Positions 1 to 7,929 of a DNA stretch of 20,273 nucleotides are shown here, piece by piece. The stretch is from Cudoniella acicularis (taxonomy: Eukaryota > Ascomycota > Leotiomycetes > Helotiales > Helotiaceae), in the NCBI GenBank assembly GCA_013054445.1, contig JAAMPI010001078.1, forward strand, positions 1 through 20,273. The letters are read 5' to 3'. Both the position numbers and the translations under genes were made by a program. The notes beneath the pieces were generated by a model. The model worked only from the letters and a program-made list of their open reading frames with translations. It was not told the origin of the DNA and did no database searches. Position 1 is the first letter of the stretch; each line of letters opens with the position of its first letter.

Positions 1-716
1 ACGCTCATCCCTTACCCCTCTCCTCCTCCGCCCTAACCACCTCTCATGAATATCCCTAAGACACTTCACCAGTTTCTCCTCTACCTCCTCGTTTTCAAGA
101 ACCATCCTCGTATCAAAAGCTAATCTATGCAGTTGCTCTAAATCCCTCCAAACGACCTCCCTCTCATCACCATAAGACAGCAAACATCGCACAAACATTC
201 AACCCCCCCCTTACCACCTTCCTAATCTCTTCAAACGGAAGATCCCTTGAGGAGAGATAATTAACAGTAATCTGCTCCCCTTTCTTTATATCCCTAACAG
301 CAAAAATCATTCCTTCCTCAGTTGCGAGAACGGAAAGAGAAAATGCTGTTAGGGATACAAGCATGATTTAAGCGCGAAAGTGTCAAAAAAATCATATCGA
401 CGTTATGGCCGTGGCGGTCAGTGAAATCAGTGAATTGGTTTATGCAGAAGATGCCGTGGAGGTGGGTTTTTGTGTAGGAGGGGAAGCGGTTGTGCAGGGT
501 GGTGAAGGCTTTTAGGTCGAAGTTTTGCAGTTGTTGCTGGGTTTGGAGGAGTTGGAGGAATTGCGTGTTTGTGAGGTGTGTTGGTGGTGATGTTGGTAGG
601 TGGAGTTTTAGGAAGGGAGTTTCGGAAAGGATTAGTGTGCCGCGGGGGAGATCTCGGGTTGCGATGAGGCTTTTGCCTACTCCTGGTATTTCTTCGATGA
701 TGAAGTTGGTGTTCAT
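1..716 (-). pseudogene. SET-domain protein, frame-broken and cut by the left edge
   Basis: The frame opening at 716 gives an N-terminal SET start (EIPGVGKSLIATRDLPRGT) and then RLNHACIPNSIFSF, which contains the NHxCxPN motif of SET lysine methyltransferases. It stops at 318-320. The rest of the domain continues in a second frame as GMIFAVRDIKKGEQITVNYL, which carries the GExITxxY motif. A third frame from about 180 to 1 (YGDEREVVWRDLEQLHRLAF) resembles the helical tail of fungal SET proteins and leaves the window. No intron fits the first jump, at about 321-345. The second jump lies at a C8 run (203-210). There, another frame reads ECLCDVCC, which looks like the post-SET CxCxxC cluster, so one-base indels are likely. 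A 52 nt GTAAGG...AG intron could also join the last two frames, but it would remove those cysteines. No MYND finger is visible. The substrate is unknown. This is either a decaying gene or a good gene with sequence errors. Confidence 0.65.
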
Positions 717-1200
717 TGTGTAAAAATAATACCTTCCAGCTTTGTGTGGGGTTGGGCACTAAGACTTGAGATAGAAAGCGGATGTTTTATGCTTGATTAT
801 ACACCATGCTTGGATTAAGATTGTTCTCAATATCTACTCTCGTTCATTCACAGACCGGAGTCCCTGGATCAGAACTGTTCCGACGTCTGTTTTGATTCAT
901 TCACGAACACCTCATTTGTTCCTCCATTCGTGAACAGACGAAACCGGATTCAGTAATTCCAGCAATCGTGAATAACAGGTGCTTGTGAATGGGCTAGAAC
1001 ACATCTAATAATAAAAGTGATTAATCCTATCATATTTCTAAACCCTGGTTTCCGTGAGAAAAATTTTGAGCCATTGGCTTTAGCAGTAGCCCAATGTTAA
1101 CAAAGCCCAACTGCTATAAGACTCTTTGAAAACGCTTGAAAATTAATGACCGAGGAAAATAGAAACGAAATACAGTAAGCAAGACTCACTCAAGATCCAC
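717..1200. other. Intergenic gap: upstream of the SET gene, downstream of the ISG12-fusion gene
   Basis: I see no coding frame with family resemblance here. The stretch around 845-991 has scattered copies of ATTCAC/GTGAAT. One pair, CATTCACA at 845-852 and TGTGAATG at 984-991, could mark the ends of a very degraded inverted-repeat element, but the similarity does not extend inward. It presumably holds the promoter of the SET gene and the 3' UTR of the gene to its right. Confidence 0.4.
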
Positions 1201-2576
1201 TCACAACTTTTCCCTCGAATGACTCCCACCCTCATCCTCTTTTCCCCCACTCGTTTCTCCAGAATCCATCTTCTCCTCGCCCTCAACCTCAACCTTCTCC
1301 TCAACCTTCTCCTCAACCTTCCCCTCAACCTTCTCCTCAACCTTCCCCTCAGCCTCCCTTCCCCAAATCTCCAAAAACTTCTCCCTCATCCATGCCCCCC
1401 CCTTTCTCTCCCCCACTGACAATACCATCCAAAGCCCCGGCAACCGTGGCCCCAACCGCGACCCCTGCACCCGCCAACCCGGTCACCAGTAGCCCCCCTA
1501 CAGCAGCACCACCCATAACCACACTCTGACACCAAGCAAACAAACTCCCAGCCTGCACAAGCCCAACACTTGATTGCCAACCCGCGGCCGCGGAGCCAGC
1601 GACTGGACCCGCAGCTGAGAACCCAGCGAGGCCGAGAACGGGGACGACGGCTAGAGAGGCGAGGGATGCGATGCCGCCGAGGACTTGGGCGGTGAAGAGG
1701 AGGGGATGGGTTTTGACGTAGTTGGTTATTGTTTCTTGGAAGGATGCTATGGTAGTGGATGGCTTTAGTTATTACTCCATTTTTCCTGGGGGAGGGGCCG
1801 GAAGGGAGGGGGGGAGTTGAGAGTGGAAAGTGGGAAGTGTGGATATAATAGGAAGACGAAGATATAAAACATACCTTTCCCCCTAGAAGCCAACATCACC
1901 TTCGCAAACTCCGGACACCAACAAGCCAGAATCCTCGGCGCCTTCTCCAGGCTCCAAACATCATCCGGAAACTCTCCGCTCACCACCCTCTTCTCAATCT
2001 CCTCCTCCTCCCTTCCATCTCCATTTTTCAACTCACCAAAATCTCCTTTCCAGAAAGAAGATAATACAAAACACTTCCTAGAGCAAACAACTCTGCGCGC
2101 TGAACTCTCTCCTCGTTACTTGCCAAACGGGAGGAAATTGCGGTGGGAAGTTTATAGCGCGCTGGATAGGCTTTCTCCATCCCTTCCTCCTTCACCTCTT
2201 TCTTCTCATTCTCCTTCTCCATGATCAACGATTCATTCTTGACAACATTCTCAACCCTCCCATCTTCAACAGACAGAAGCAAATCCCAATCCCTCACACG
2301 GCTTTTGCCATCCAATTTCGGGCGTGAGAAAAAGAGGTCAGAGGTCGCTTTCACCCATTTTAGGCGTGTTTCAAGTGATATCCCGAGGATGTCTTCAGGG
2401 ACGATTTGGAGCTCATTGTTTTCTTGCGTCGCATTTTCTGACGCTTGTATTGTGGGGGGCGAGGCTGTGTCGGAGTCGTTCTTGGTATCAGGCTGTCTTA
2501 AAATGGTGTTGAGTTTTTGGCTGGATACAGAAGGGGTTTTTAGACGTAGACGACAGAGTGCGATTCTGGTGGCCAT
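1201..2576 (-). CDS. Kinase-like C-lobe fused to an IFI6/ISG12 (6-16 family) membrane domain
   Basis: I chose ATG 2576 (MATRIALCRL), which has A at -3. An upstream in-frame ATG at 2699 gives a Cys run and looks like 5' UTR. Exon 1 ends in ELFALGSVLYYLLSGKEIL, resembling kinase subdomain IX, followed by SGEFPDDVWSLEKAPRILAC, the subdomain X/XI style seen in degenerate fungal kinases. No ATP-binding loop, HRD or DFG is visible, so catalysis is not expected. Between these parts the frame changes near 2036, through either a GTGAGT-donor intron of about 44 nt or a one-base indel. A 128 nt GTATGT...CATAG intron (1747-1874) joins in phase to a glycine/alanine-rich hydrophobic domain containing GFSAAGPVAGSAAAGWQSS and QAGSLFAWCQS, hallmarks of the IFI6/IFI27 family, which is mitochondrial or membrane-bound in animals. 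At a C8 run (1395-1402) the frame must slip by one base to reach the tail WMREKFLEIWGRE plus EEKV repeats, ending at 1201. Without the slip it stops at 1349. Function unknown. Confidence 0.6.
1288..1347 (-). repeat. 12 bp tandem repeat encoding EEKV/EGKV
   Basis: Five adjoining copies of the plus-strand unit CTCAACCTTCTC, some ending CCC, start at 1288, 1300, 1312, 1324 and 1336, with degenerate copies on both sides. On the minus strand they encode a tetrapeptide series (EEKV, EGKV) in the tail of the ISG12-fusion gene. The in-phase 12 nt period and the charged helical product support the tail frame rather than the shorter frame that stops at 1349. Confidence 0.85.
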
Positions 2577-2926
2577 TTTTTTTCCTTTGAGGGGAAGAGG
2601 TTGGATATAGTGATGAAGGTAGTTTTGGTTGCGCTGAAGTTGTTGTGGGGTTGATGTTGCTGCCTTGGCGAGTGTAACACAACAGCAGCAAGTATGCATG
2701 CAGGTGTGCGCTTATTGGTCGAATAATATTAAACGCCGTTATGCGAAGGTATAAAGAAGAGCAAAATGCTCCTCAAAAATCGTGGTTTATCGAAACAGAA
2801 CAACGTAATTTCAAGATGCATATCTTGGGGAAGACCCACTTTTCATGCCGTAAGCGAGTGCAAGAGGGTGCAGTGATACAGAAGGGGGGATTTCTTGCCA
2901 GCGAAAAGAACCTTGATTGGCGAGTA
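2577..2926. other. Intergenic: promoter side of the ISG12-fusion gene, left flank of the MITE
   Basis: No supported gene. The short open frame from 2741 on the plus strand runs straight into the MITE inverted repeat and is not credible. The stretch should hold the promoter of the fusion gene, whose ATG is at 2576. I see no clear TATA box or other recognisable motif. Confidence 0.4.
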
Positions 2927-3217
2927 ATACCGTATAGGTTGACGAGAGTCGGTTTACGCTATACCTAATACGGGGGATAAAAGTTCTAAATTATCTATAG
3001 ATTTAGAGATATTGAAAAATCAATATCTAATATTGAGAGTGAGAGTTCTAAATTATTCATAGATTTAGAGATATTGAAAACTCAATAGCCTAACTAATCT
3101 TTTTGTCTGTATTCTAGGGATACGTGTTTGTACTAAACGAAGCATTCCAAGTTCACTATATTTACCTTTCTATATTAGGCATAGCGCAAACCGACTCTCG
3201 TCAATCTATACGGTGAT
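2927..3217. mobile_element. MITE-like non-autonomous element with 42 nt terminal inverted repeats
   Basis: The left end 2929-2970 and the reverse complement of the right end 3173-3214 match at 39 of 42 positions and share the core TTGACGAGAGTCGGTTT. All three differences are purine transitions. The interior is AT-rich and has no coding capacity. Just outside the repeats, both flanks can be aligned to end at a TA dinucleotide (2925-2926 and 3218-3219) if one inserted base is allowed. That would fit a Tc1/mariner-type TA target duplication, but it is not certain. The element is about 290 bp long and lies in the intergenic space between the ISG12-fusion gene and the bHLH gene. No transposase is present, so it would need one in trans. 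Confidence 0.8.
2983..3087. repeat. Two subterminal direct repeats inside the MITE
   Basis: A 43 nt segment at 2983-3025 recurs at 3045-3087 with only a few differences. Both begin GTTCTAAATTAT and share TAGATTTAGAGATATTGAAA. The period is 62 bp. The copies lie beside the left inverted repeat only. Such subterminal repeats may be transposase-binding sites or the trace of an internal duplication. Confidence 0.85.
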
Positions 3218-3813
3218 TAATTATATCGAAGACTAGAAGATCAAGGTAAATAAATAAAGAATACAAATGAAGCCAAGAAACTCCAGGGAAATGTACGAGC
3301 TGTACATATTTCTCATTGCTAAATTATTATTATCACTACATTCATCATCATTCATCCACAAAAACTATTGACATAACCACCAAGACTTGAATTCCCCCTC
3401 TTGCCTCCCACCTCGCATCCTCTCCCAAGAACTCCACAGACCGGACTAGATTGGCTTGCAAATTGGTATCGCTCCCGCCTCCCCCCAATCCCACCCTAAA
3501 GCCACAAAACCACAAAAGAAGATCACCAATCAACGCTTTTCCCAATCCTTATATGTGTTAAAAACGCCAACCAACCCAGTTTCTTCTGTTCCAATCCCGA
3601 GACCAGAAGAGAGACGGACAGAAATCTATCATATCAGGACACGCAAAGGAGAGTGAGTACAGATACAAGAAGAAAAAAAATGCTTCCCGCGCCCATCGGA
3701 GTCCGTCCCAAGAACTAGCCTCGGGTCCTACCCCTTTTTTCCAGCGAGGCAATCTGAATTCCATTGGGTAACTTCGCAGCCAGGGAAAAGAACAACTCAC
3801 AAAATGAAAACAA
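3218..3813. other. Gap between the MITE and the 3' end of the bHLH gene
   Basis: No credible gene on either strand: the open frames are short and of random composition. The right part should hold the bHLH gene's 3' UTR. Nothing else is recognisable. Confidence 0.4.
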
Positions 3814-4861
3814 TCAAGGCATCACCACCCCACCCAACTCAACCCACCTACGCCTCAAACTCTCAACACACCCCTCCAATCCCTGATTCTCCTCTTCAAG
3901 CAAACGCTTTTCCCGCTCTAGCTCGCGGATGCGCTCTTTAGCTAGGACGAGCACCTCTGCCTTACTGACCCTTTTCTCGGCCGCGTCCCCGACCACTTCT
4001 CGTGGTAGCGTTTGAAGCAATGTCTCGAATTGGCCGTTCAGACGGGTGCGATATTGCTTCTCGATGAGGTTGTGGTTGGTGCGTGCAACGGGGGTAGTGG
4101 TTGAGCTGTAGCTGCTGCTTGGTCGTGACCTAGATCCGTTGCTGTTGCTCGTGGAACGAAGCTTGTGAGAGGAAGAAGGCGAGTTGGCAGAGTTGGAGTT
4201 GGAGGTGTCAGAGGAACCGGATTTGGTGCGTCTGTGATGTCTGGATTTAGCGGAAGAGGCGGATCCGCGTCGTGAGGGTCGAGAGGTGCCCCAGGCGGGT
4301 TGTCTGATGGAGGGTGAGGAAAGTGGTGAAGGTATGATAGGATTCGAAACAGGAACGGGCGTGTCTTCCATGTCGTCATCGAGATCGGCATGGTCTTCGG
4401 TGATGGAGGATAGATTTACATAGGGAAAAGCAGCCACCATCGGGTCAGGAGATCCTCCGTTAAAGCTGTTTTGGTAAGTGGTCGATGGGACGGTAGGAAG
4501 CGTAGGATAGGGATCAACAGTCCCGTTGAATGTCCCATCAACCTGAGAGTTGGCGAATGATTGCTCTGTGCTTGAGAGAGGCGACTCGTCGTAGGACTGC
4601 GCCGACCATTGCGGCGGAGAAAAGGCCAGCCACTCCGCTGGATTCTTCGCAACGGCTCTCATATCGAGTGGAACTGGAGCGATGCGGTTGATTGAAGCTT
4701 TTTGATAGTTCTGTCGAAATGGTTACCTTGCTGTTCGGGGCATGTTACACGAAAGGCGGGGGCGCGAATATCAAGTCCGCATGATTGATACTTGCCTGAT
4801 GAGAAATGCCGGAGGCCTCCATACCATCCTTATCAATCCCAGCAATTGTGTTGGTGTTCAT
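3814..4861 (-). CDS. bHLH transcription factor with an SREBP-type tyrosine in the basic region
   Basis: The model has two exons, 4861-4796 and 4710-3814, and gives 320 aa. The long frame alone would start at ATG 4662, but it stays open upstream (NYQKASINRIAPVPLD) to an acceptor ATTTCGACAG. A phase-0 exon starting MNTNTIAGIDKDGM ends at CAG|GCAAGT, a consensus GC donor, giving an 85 nt GC-AG intron. The protein has a Ser/Asn-rich low-complexity middle. Its bHLH lies at about 234-290: HNLIEKQYRTRLNGQFETLL as the basic region and helix 1, then RVSKAEVLVLAKERIREL as helix 2. A Leu/Glu-rich coiled coil of about 25 residues follows. The basic region keeps His and Glu for E-box contact and has Tyr where most bHLH proteins have Arg, as in SREBP. 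There is no membrane segment, so it should be a soluble nuclear factor. Target genes are unknown. Confidence 0.88.
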
Positions 4862-5185
4862 GGTAACGAATGTTCAGGTCTCGTAGTGAGGTTTTGCTTG
4901 TTGTATGGATGGGATTGCCTAGCCTTTTTGGACCGAGGAGGCCAAAGATATAGACCCCGCAGCTGGGATTCTCTGCATATCGAAGTGCTTCCACTTCATT
5001 TGGCACAGGCACCCAAGACGGGCAGAGGCGTCAAGTCGTATGTCTAGAGCATGCTGCCACCCACCTGAGCCACCTCGTGCGTCAGAGTGACATCAAGGGC
5101 ATTTCAGTGTGACTGGGCGGACAGACTTCTCTTCTTCGGAAAGGCTCGACGCACCAGTACGTGATGACTAAACATAGGTGAAAGA

Positions 5186-5215
5186 GCGGGTGCAGGCGGG
5201 TGCAGGCGGGTGCAG
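5186..5215. repeat. 10 bp tandem repeat, three exact copies
   Basis: GCGGGTGCAG occurs three times head to tail (5186, 5196, 5206), with a partial continuation to about 5218. It lies about 325 bp upstream of the bHLH start codon and could be a cluster of factor-binding sites or a simple slippage product. Confidence 0.85.
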
Positions 5216-5605
5216 CGGAAACAAAACATAACGATCCGTACTGTTATTTTCGATTGGCGGGACCCCGGGATATTTAAGTTGAGCTATACGTGGAGGGTTT
5301 ATGGTTTATGAGGCCATGAGAAGCCGAAGTTCTTTTTGCTGGATGGACATGGCATTTTTGGGCAAGCAGCGCGGAGCCTTTGTCTGAAGTGGAATGTTAT
5401 GCAGTGCATAAAAATATACGATTTTTGGCGGCCACTTCCGCTGCCAAGCACTGTCAAGCGGAACTTGGTGCAAAAGTCCGGTGACACGAGCAAGCTTCCC
5501 CGATTTTTGATTTGGATGCACTTTATGCAGACGATGTGTTCATTTGTTTGCCCTGCGACATGCAGTGAAACGAGTCCGGAAATGCCTCCGCCTCATTTTT
5601 CATAT

Positions 5606-5611
5606 CACGTG
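5606..5611. promoter_or_regulatory. CACGTG E-box
   Basis: The palindrome ATCACGTGA surrounds this core, about 745 bp upstream of the bHLH start codon. CACGTG is the classical target of bHLH proteins with His-Glu-Arg contacts, which the neighbouring gene product has. Self-regulation is possible but is only an inference from proximity. Confidence 0.35.
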
Positions 5612-5920
5612 AGCATCTAAAGTTGACCTTGGGAATTAGCCTCGGAGCCGATTTCTTTGTATCTGGATACTTTCACCTGTTTTTGCCGGAACTCTTCAAA
5701 TAACAGAGTTACAGGTCCCTCCTCCTCGCTCTCAGAAGTTTCAAGGTTTAGAATATGCGTAGTCCATACAATTCGCGCCTACATGAAGGTTGGACCTAGG
5801 GCTAGACCTTCCGAAAGGAGCGAGTATCTTAGTGACATTGTGAAACCCACACCTGAATAGGTGACTTCACATGAAACTCCACAAAGCCCACAAATGACAC
5901 AACATAGCCTGGTGATATTC

Positions 5921-5928
5921 TGACGTCA
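5921..5928. promoter_or_regulatory. TGACGTCA CRE/ATF-type site
   Basis: A perfect 8 bp CRE palindrome, the binding sequence of ATF/CREB-family bZIP factors such as Atf1/AtfA in fungi. It lies about 1.06 kb upstream of the bHLH start codon. Whether it acts on that gene is unknown. Confidence 0.35.
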
Positions 5929-6582
5929 TGCATATTTCTGTGCTCGAACATCTTATCCACGCTGCTCTCCGGTCATGATATTGGACTGAATGAGCTACAG
6001 TACAATAAGTCAGTTACTTGCAGAGAAAGTAGACTGAAAACTTAGAAGAACTTACATTTACGCAAACAAGTCTTCTAGCCCTGCTTTCTCATACATTCGA
6101 TCGCTTCGTTCGTTTATTTTAATAGAAATGAAATAGAGTTCCTTCTCTATAGCCCGGAAATAGTTCGGCGCCGAAGAAAAAGTGAGATGTCCGATTGGAT
6201 AGTGCAATTGTTGTAGGGTAAATTCGTTGACCTTGTGTTAGAACTATTTTCTTGTCCCTTGAAAGAATAGGATAGAGAATGGCGACTCAGGTTCGGTGAT
6301 TATCCTTTGACCCTACATCCAGGGCTGTGATGTGAAGTTATTCCAAAATCCATAACCAAGCCTATAAATTAGAGTGAACCAACTTTTCATCAAGAAACTC
6401 TAGCAAAAGCACGAAATAAACTTTGCCGCAAAGTCACAAACCTCAGTCCTCACAACATGTTGAGCCCCAGAATTCAACCCTGTGATGGTGTATGGTATGG
6501 TCTATTTACAAGTCTTTTGGTACTATACATCCGTCTTTCGCCATGTTTTCTCTCGATGTCGAGTCTATTTCTGAGGTGGCTG

Positions 6583-7451
6583 CTATGTAGTTGGGGCTCC
6601 TATATCGCGCTTGAAATATGTCCATTGGCCTTCGACTGGCTTTTCCTCTAAGGGTTCCCATCTGTGATTGAATTGTTAGCATAGGCCCAAAACCAAGGAA
6701 CGGGTTGACGGCATTTCAAGATCCCTAGGAGCCATTGATAATCGAAAACTTACGCTTTTGAATTCAGCATCACATCAACGAGCTCAAGCTCTCCCTCCGC
6801 GACCTGAATAACCTCCTCTATAAGACCCGCACCAATTTTATTCTCCACCTCCACAATCCTACCCAAACATTAGCATCTTTCCCTCTCCTCACTAAACCCC
6901 CCAGAAAAAACCTACTGCTCAGCTGTCAAAATCGGCTCCTTAGGCAAAACAACCTTCTTCAACCCCTCCTCATACTTCATGAACGAGCCCACCTCCACAC
7001 CCCCCTTAACATACGCCTCCCCATCCCACTCATCCTCAATCTCATCAACCTCCTTCTCCGGCTCCGTTGTAACAAACGTCCTCCCATCATGACTCTCCTT
7101 CGTCATCTTCCCCACCAAGCTAACATTATTACCCTGCACGTTGGCCTCTGCGCTAAAAACCTCAGGGTGTTCCGCAATCGTCTGCTTCGCTTTCTCAGAC
7201 CACTCTTTGTAGCCCTCGGGGATGGTGGAATCAACGATCGCCATGCGGTGCTTGGTGACGGCTTCCACTGATTGGCGGTATAGAGAGGTTTCCGGGAATT
7301 GAGAGAGCTTGTCGAGTGTGCGGGAGTAGAGGTAGAGGAGCGCGGATCGGGGGGGAGGGATGTGTATGTAGACCTGTTAAGCCTGTGGGCGCGCCGGCTT
7401 CGAGAAACCGTGACGGCTTGACTGACGCAGCTGGCGGAATGTGCGGCGCAT
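6583..7451 (-). CDS. NDUFA5: NADH:ubiquinone oxidoreductase (complex I) NDUFA5/B13 subunit
   Basis: Accessory subunit of the complex I matrix arm, mitochondrial. The three exons are 7451-6916, 6858-6754 and 6661-6583, with introns GTAGGT...TAG (57 nt) and GTAAGT...CACAG (92 nt). The family is recognised from RFLEAGAPTGLTGL, SALLYLYSRTLDKL, YRQSVEAVTKHRMAI, IGAGLIEEVIQVAEGELELV and the final exon's WEPLEEKPVEGQWTY, the conserved NDUFA5 C-terminus. Stopping at the TAA just after exon 2 would lose that end. The frame is broken twice near the start. MRRTFRQL (ATG 7451) needs one extra base at about 7425-7433 to reach SVKPSRFLEAG, and a G7 run (7349-7355) carries one base too many between THPSP and RSALL. 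With both allowed for, the length is 239 aa. No intron explains either break. Because this is a conserved single-copy gene in most fungi, sequence errors seem more likely than real decay. Confidence 0.85.
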
Positions 7452-7929
7452 TGTGGATGGGCTCAATGGGTTGAATTGAGGGACTGGTGGTGTTGTTGAT
7501 TGAGGTTGAGAGCTTCAGGGCTTGGCGAGCTTAGCGTCGATCTTTTTTTGGGGACCCAGGAACCGTTGATCAGCGAATAAGAGAAAAGCTTTTACTAACT
7601 GCTTCGAACCAAATTAAAATAAACCGTATGTACAAGCTGCGACAGGATATAATAAACTCCTCCAATGTTTTTTTCCCCTTCAAAAAATGCTGCTCTAGGT
7701 ATAATCGGTCAAATTTGATTTATAATCACGTGATTACAAAGCTTGAATTTTTCAGTTGAGTTCTTATATGGGGGTATATTCCCAACCTCCGTTATCATTT
7801 TCCTAGACATTAGCTGATTTCGAATAGTAGTTCGATATCTCTAGCCTGACAAGAAGTTGAGAAACAGTGTTCTCTTCTGCCAGATCATCACCATCAAACA
7901 AACCCCCCCTCGCGCAGATTCCCTTCCAT
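7452..7929. other. Gap holding the NDUFA5 promoter and the GCP gene 3' end
   Basis: No gene is seen. The upstream region of NDUFA5 contains a 14 bp palindrome built on CACGTG at 7723-7736. The part next to 7929 should be the 3' UTR of the gamma-tubulin complex gene. Confidence 0.4.
7723..7736. promoter_or_regulatory. Perfect palindrome TAATCACGTGATTA
   Basis: A 14 bp palindrome centred on TCACGTGA lies about 270 bp upstream of the NDUFA5 ATG. In fungi CACGTG sites are bound by bHLH factors such as Cbf1, which in some yeasts controls respiratory genes. A role in respiratory-gene expression here is an inference. Confidence 0.4.

Larger units (their letters stand above)
4862..6582. other. 1.7 kb non-coding region upstream of the bHLH gene
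   Basis: I find no gene. Open frames here (for example 4742-5047 and 5336-5620, plus strand) lack family resemblance and good starts. The region holds a 3-copy GCGGGTGCAG repeat, a CACGTG E-box, a TGACGTCA element and a TATAAA at about 6362. A long upstream region is common for fungal regulatory genes, and most of this is probably bHLH promoter plus the 3' UTR of NDUFA5. An unannotated non-coding transcript cannot be excluded. Confidence 0.4.

Noticed and set aside
845..991. Possible degraded inverted-repeat element flanked by CATTCACA/TGTGAATG
   Set aside because: Only 8 bp match at the ends and the similarity does not continue inward, so chance is enough to explain it.
1288..1347. Could the regular 12 bp repeats be a CRISPR-like array
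   Set aside because: There are no spacers; the units abut and are in phase with a coding frame, so it is a coding minisatellite.
2574..2699. Upstream in-frame ATG giving a Cys-rich start to the ISG12-fusion protein
   Set aside because: The composition (a CCCC run, then Gln/His-rich) looks like untranslated leader, and the ATG at 2576 has a better context and a cleaner start.
6457..6651. Hydrophobic 64-residue plus-strand ORF after a CA-rich leader, resembling a small membrane protein
   Set aside because: It lies antisense to the last exon of NDUFA5 (6583-6661), which encodes the conserved WEPLEEKPVEGQW end, and shows no family resemblance.
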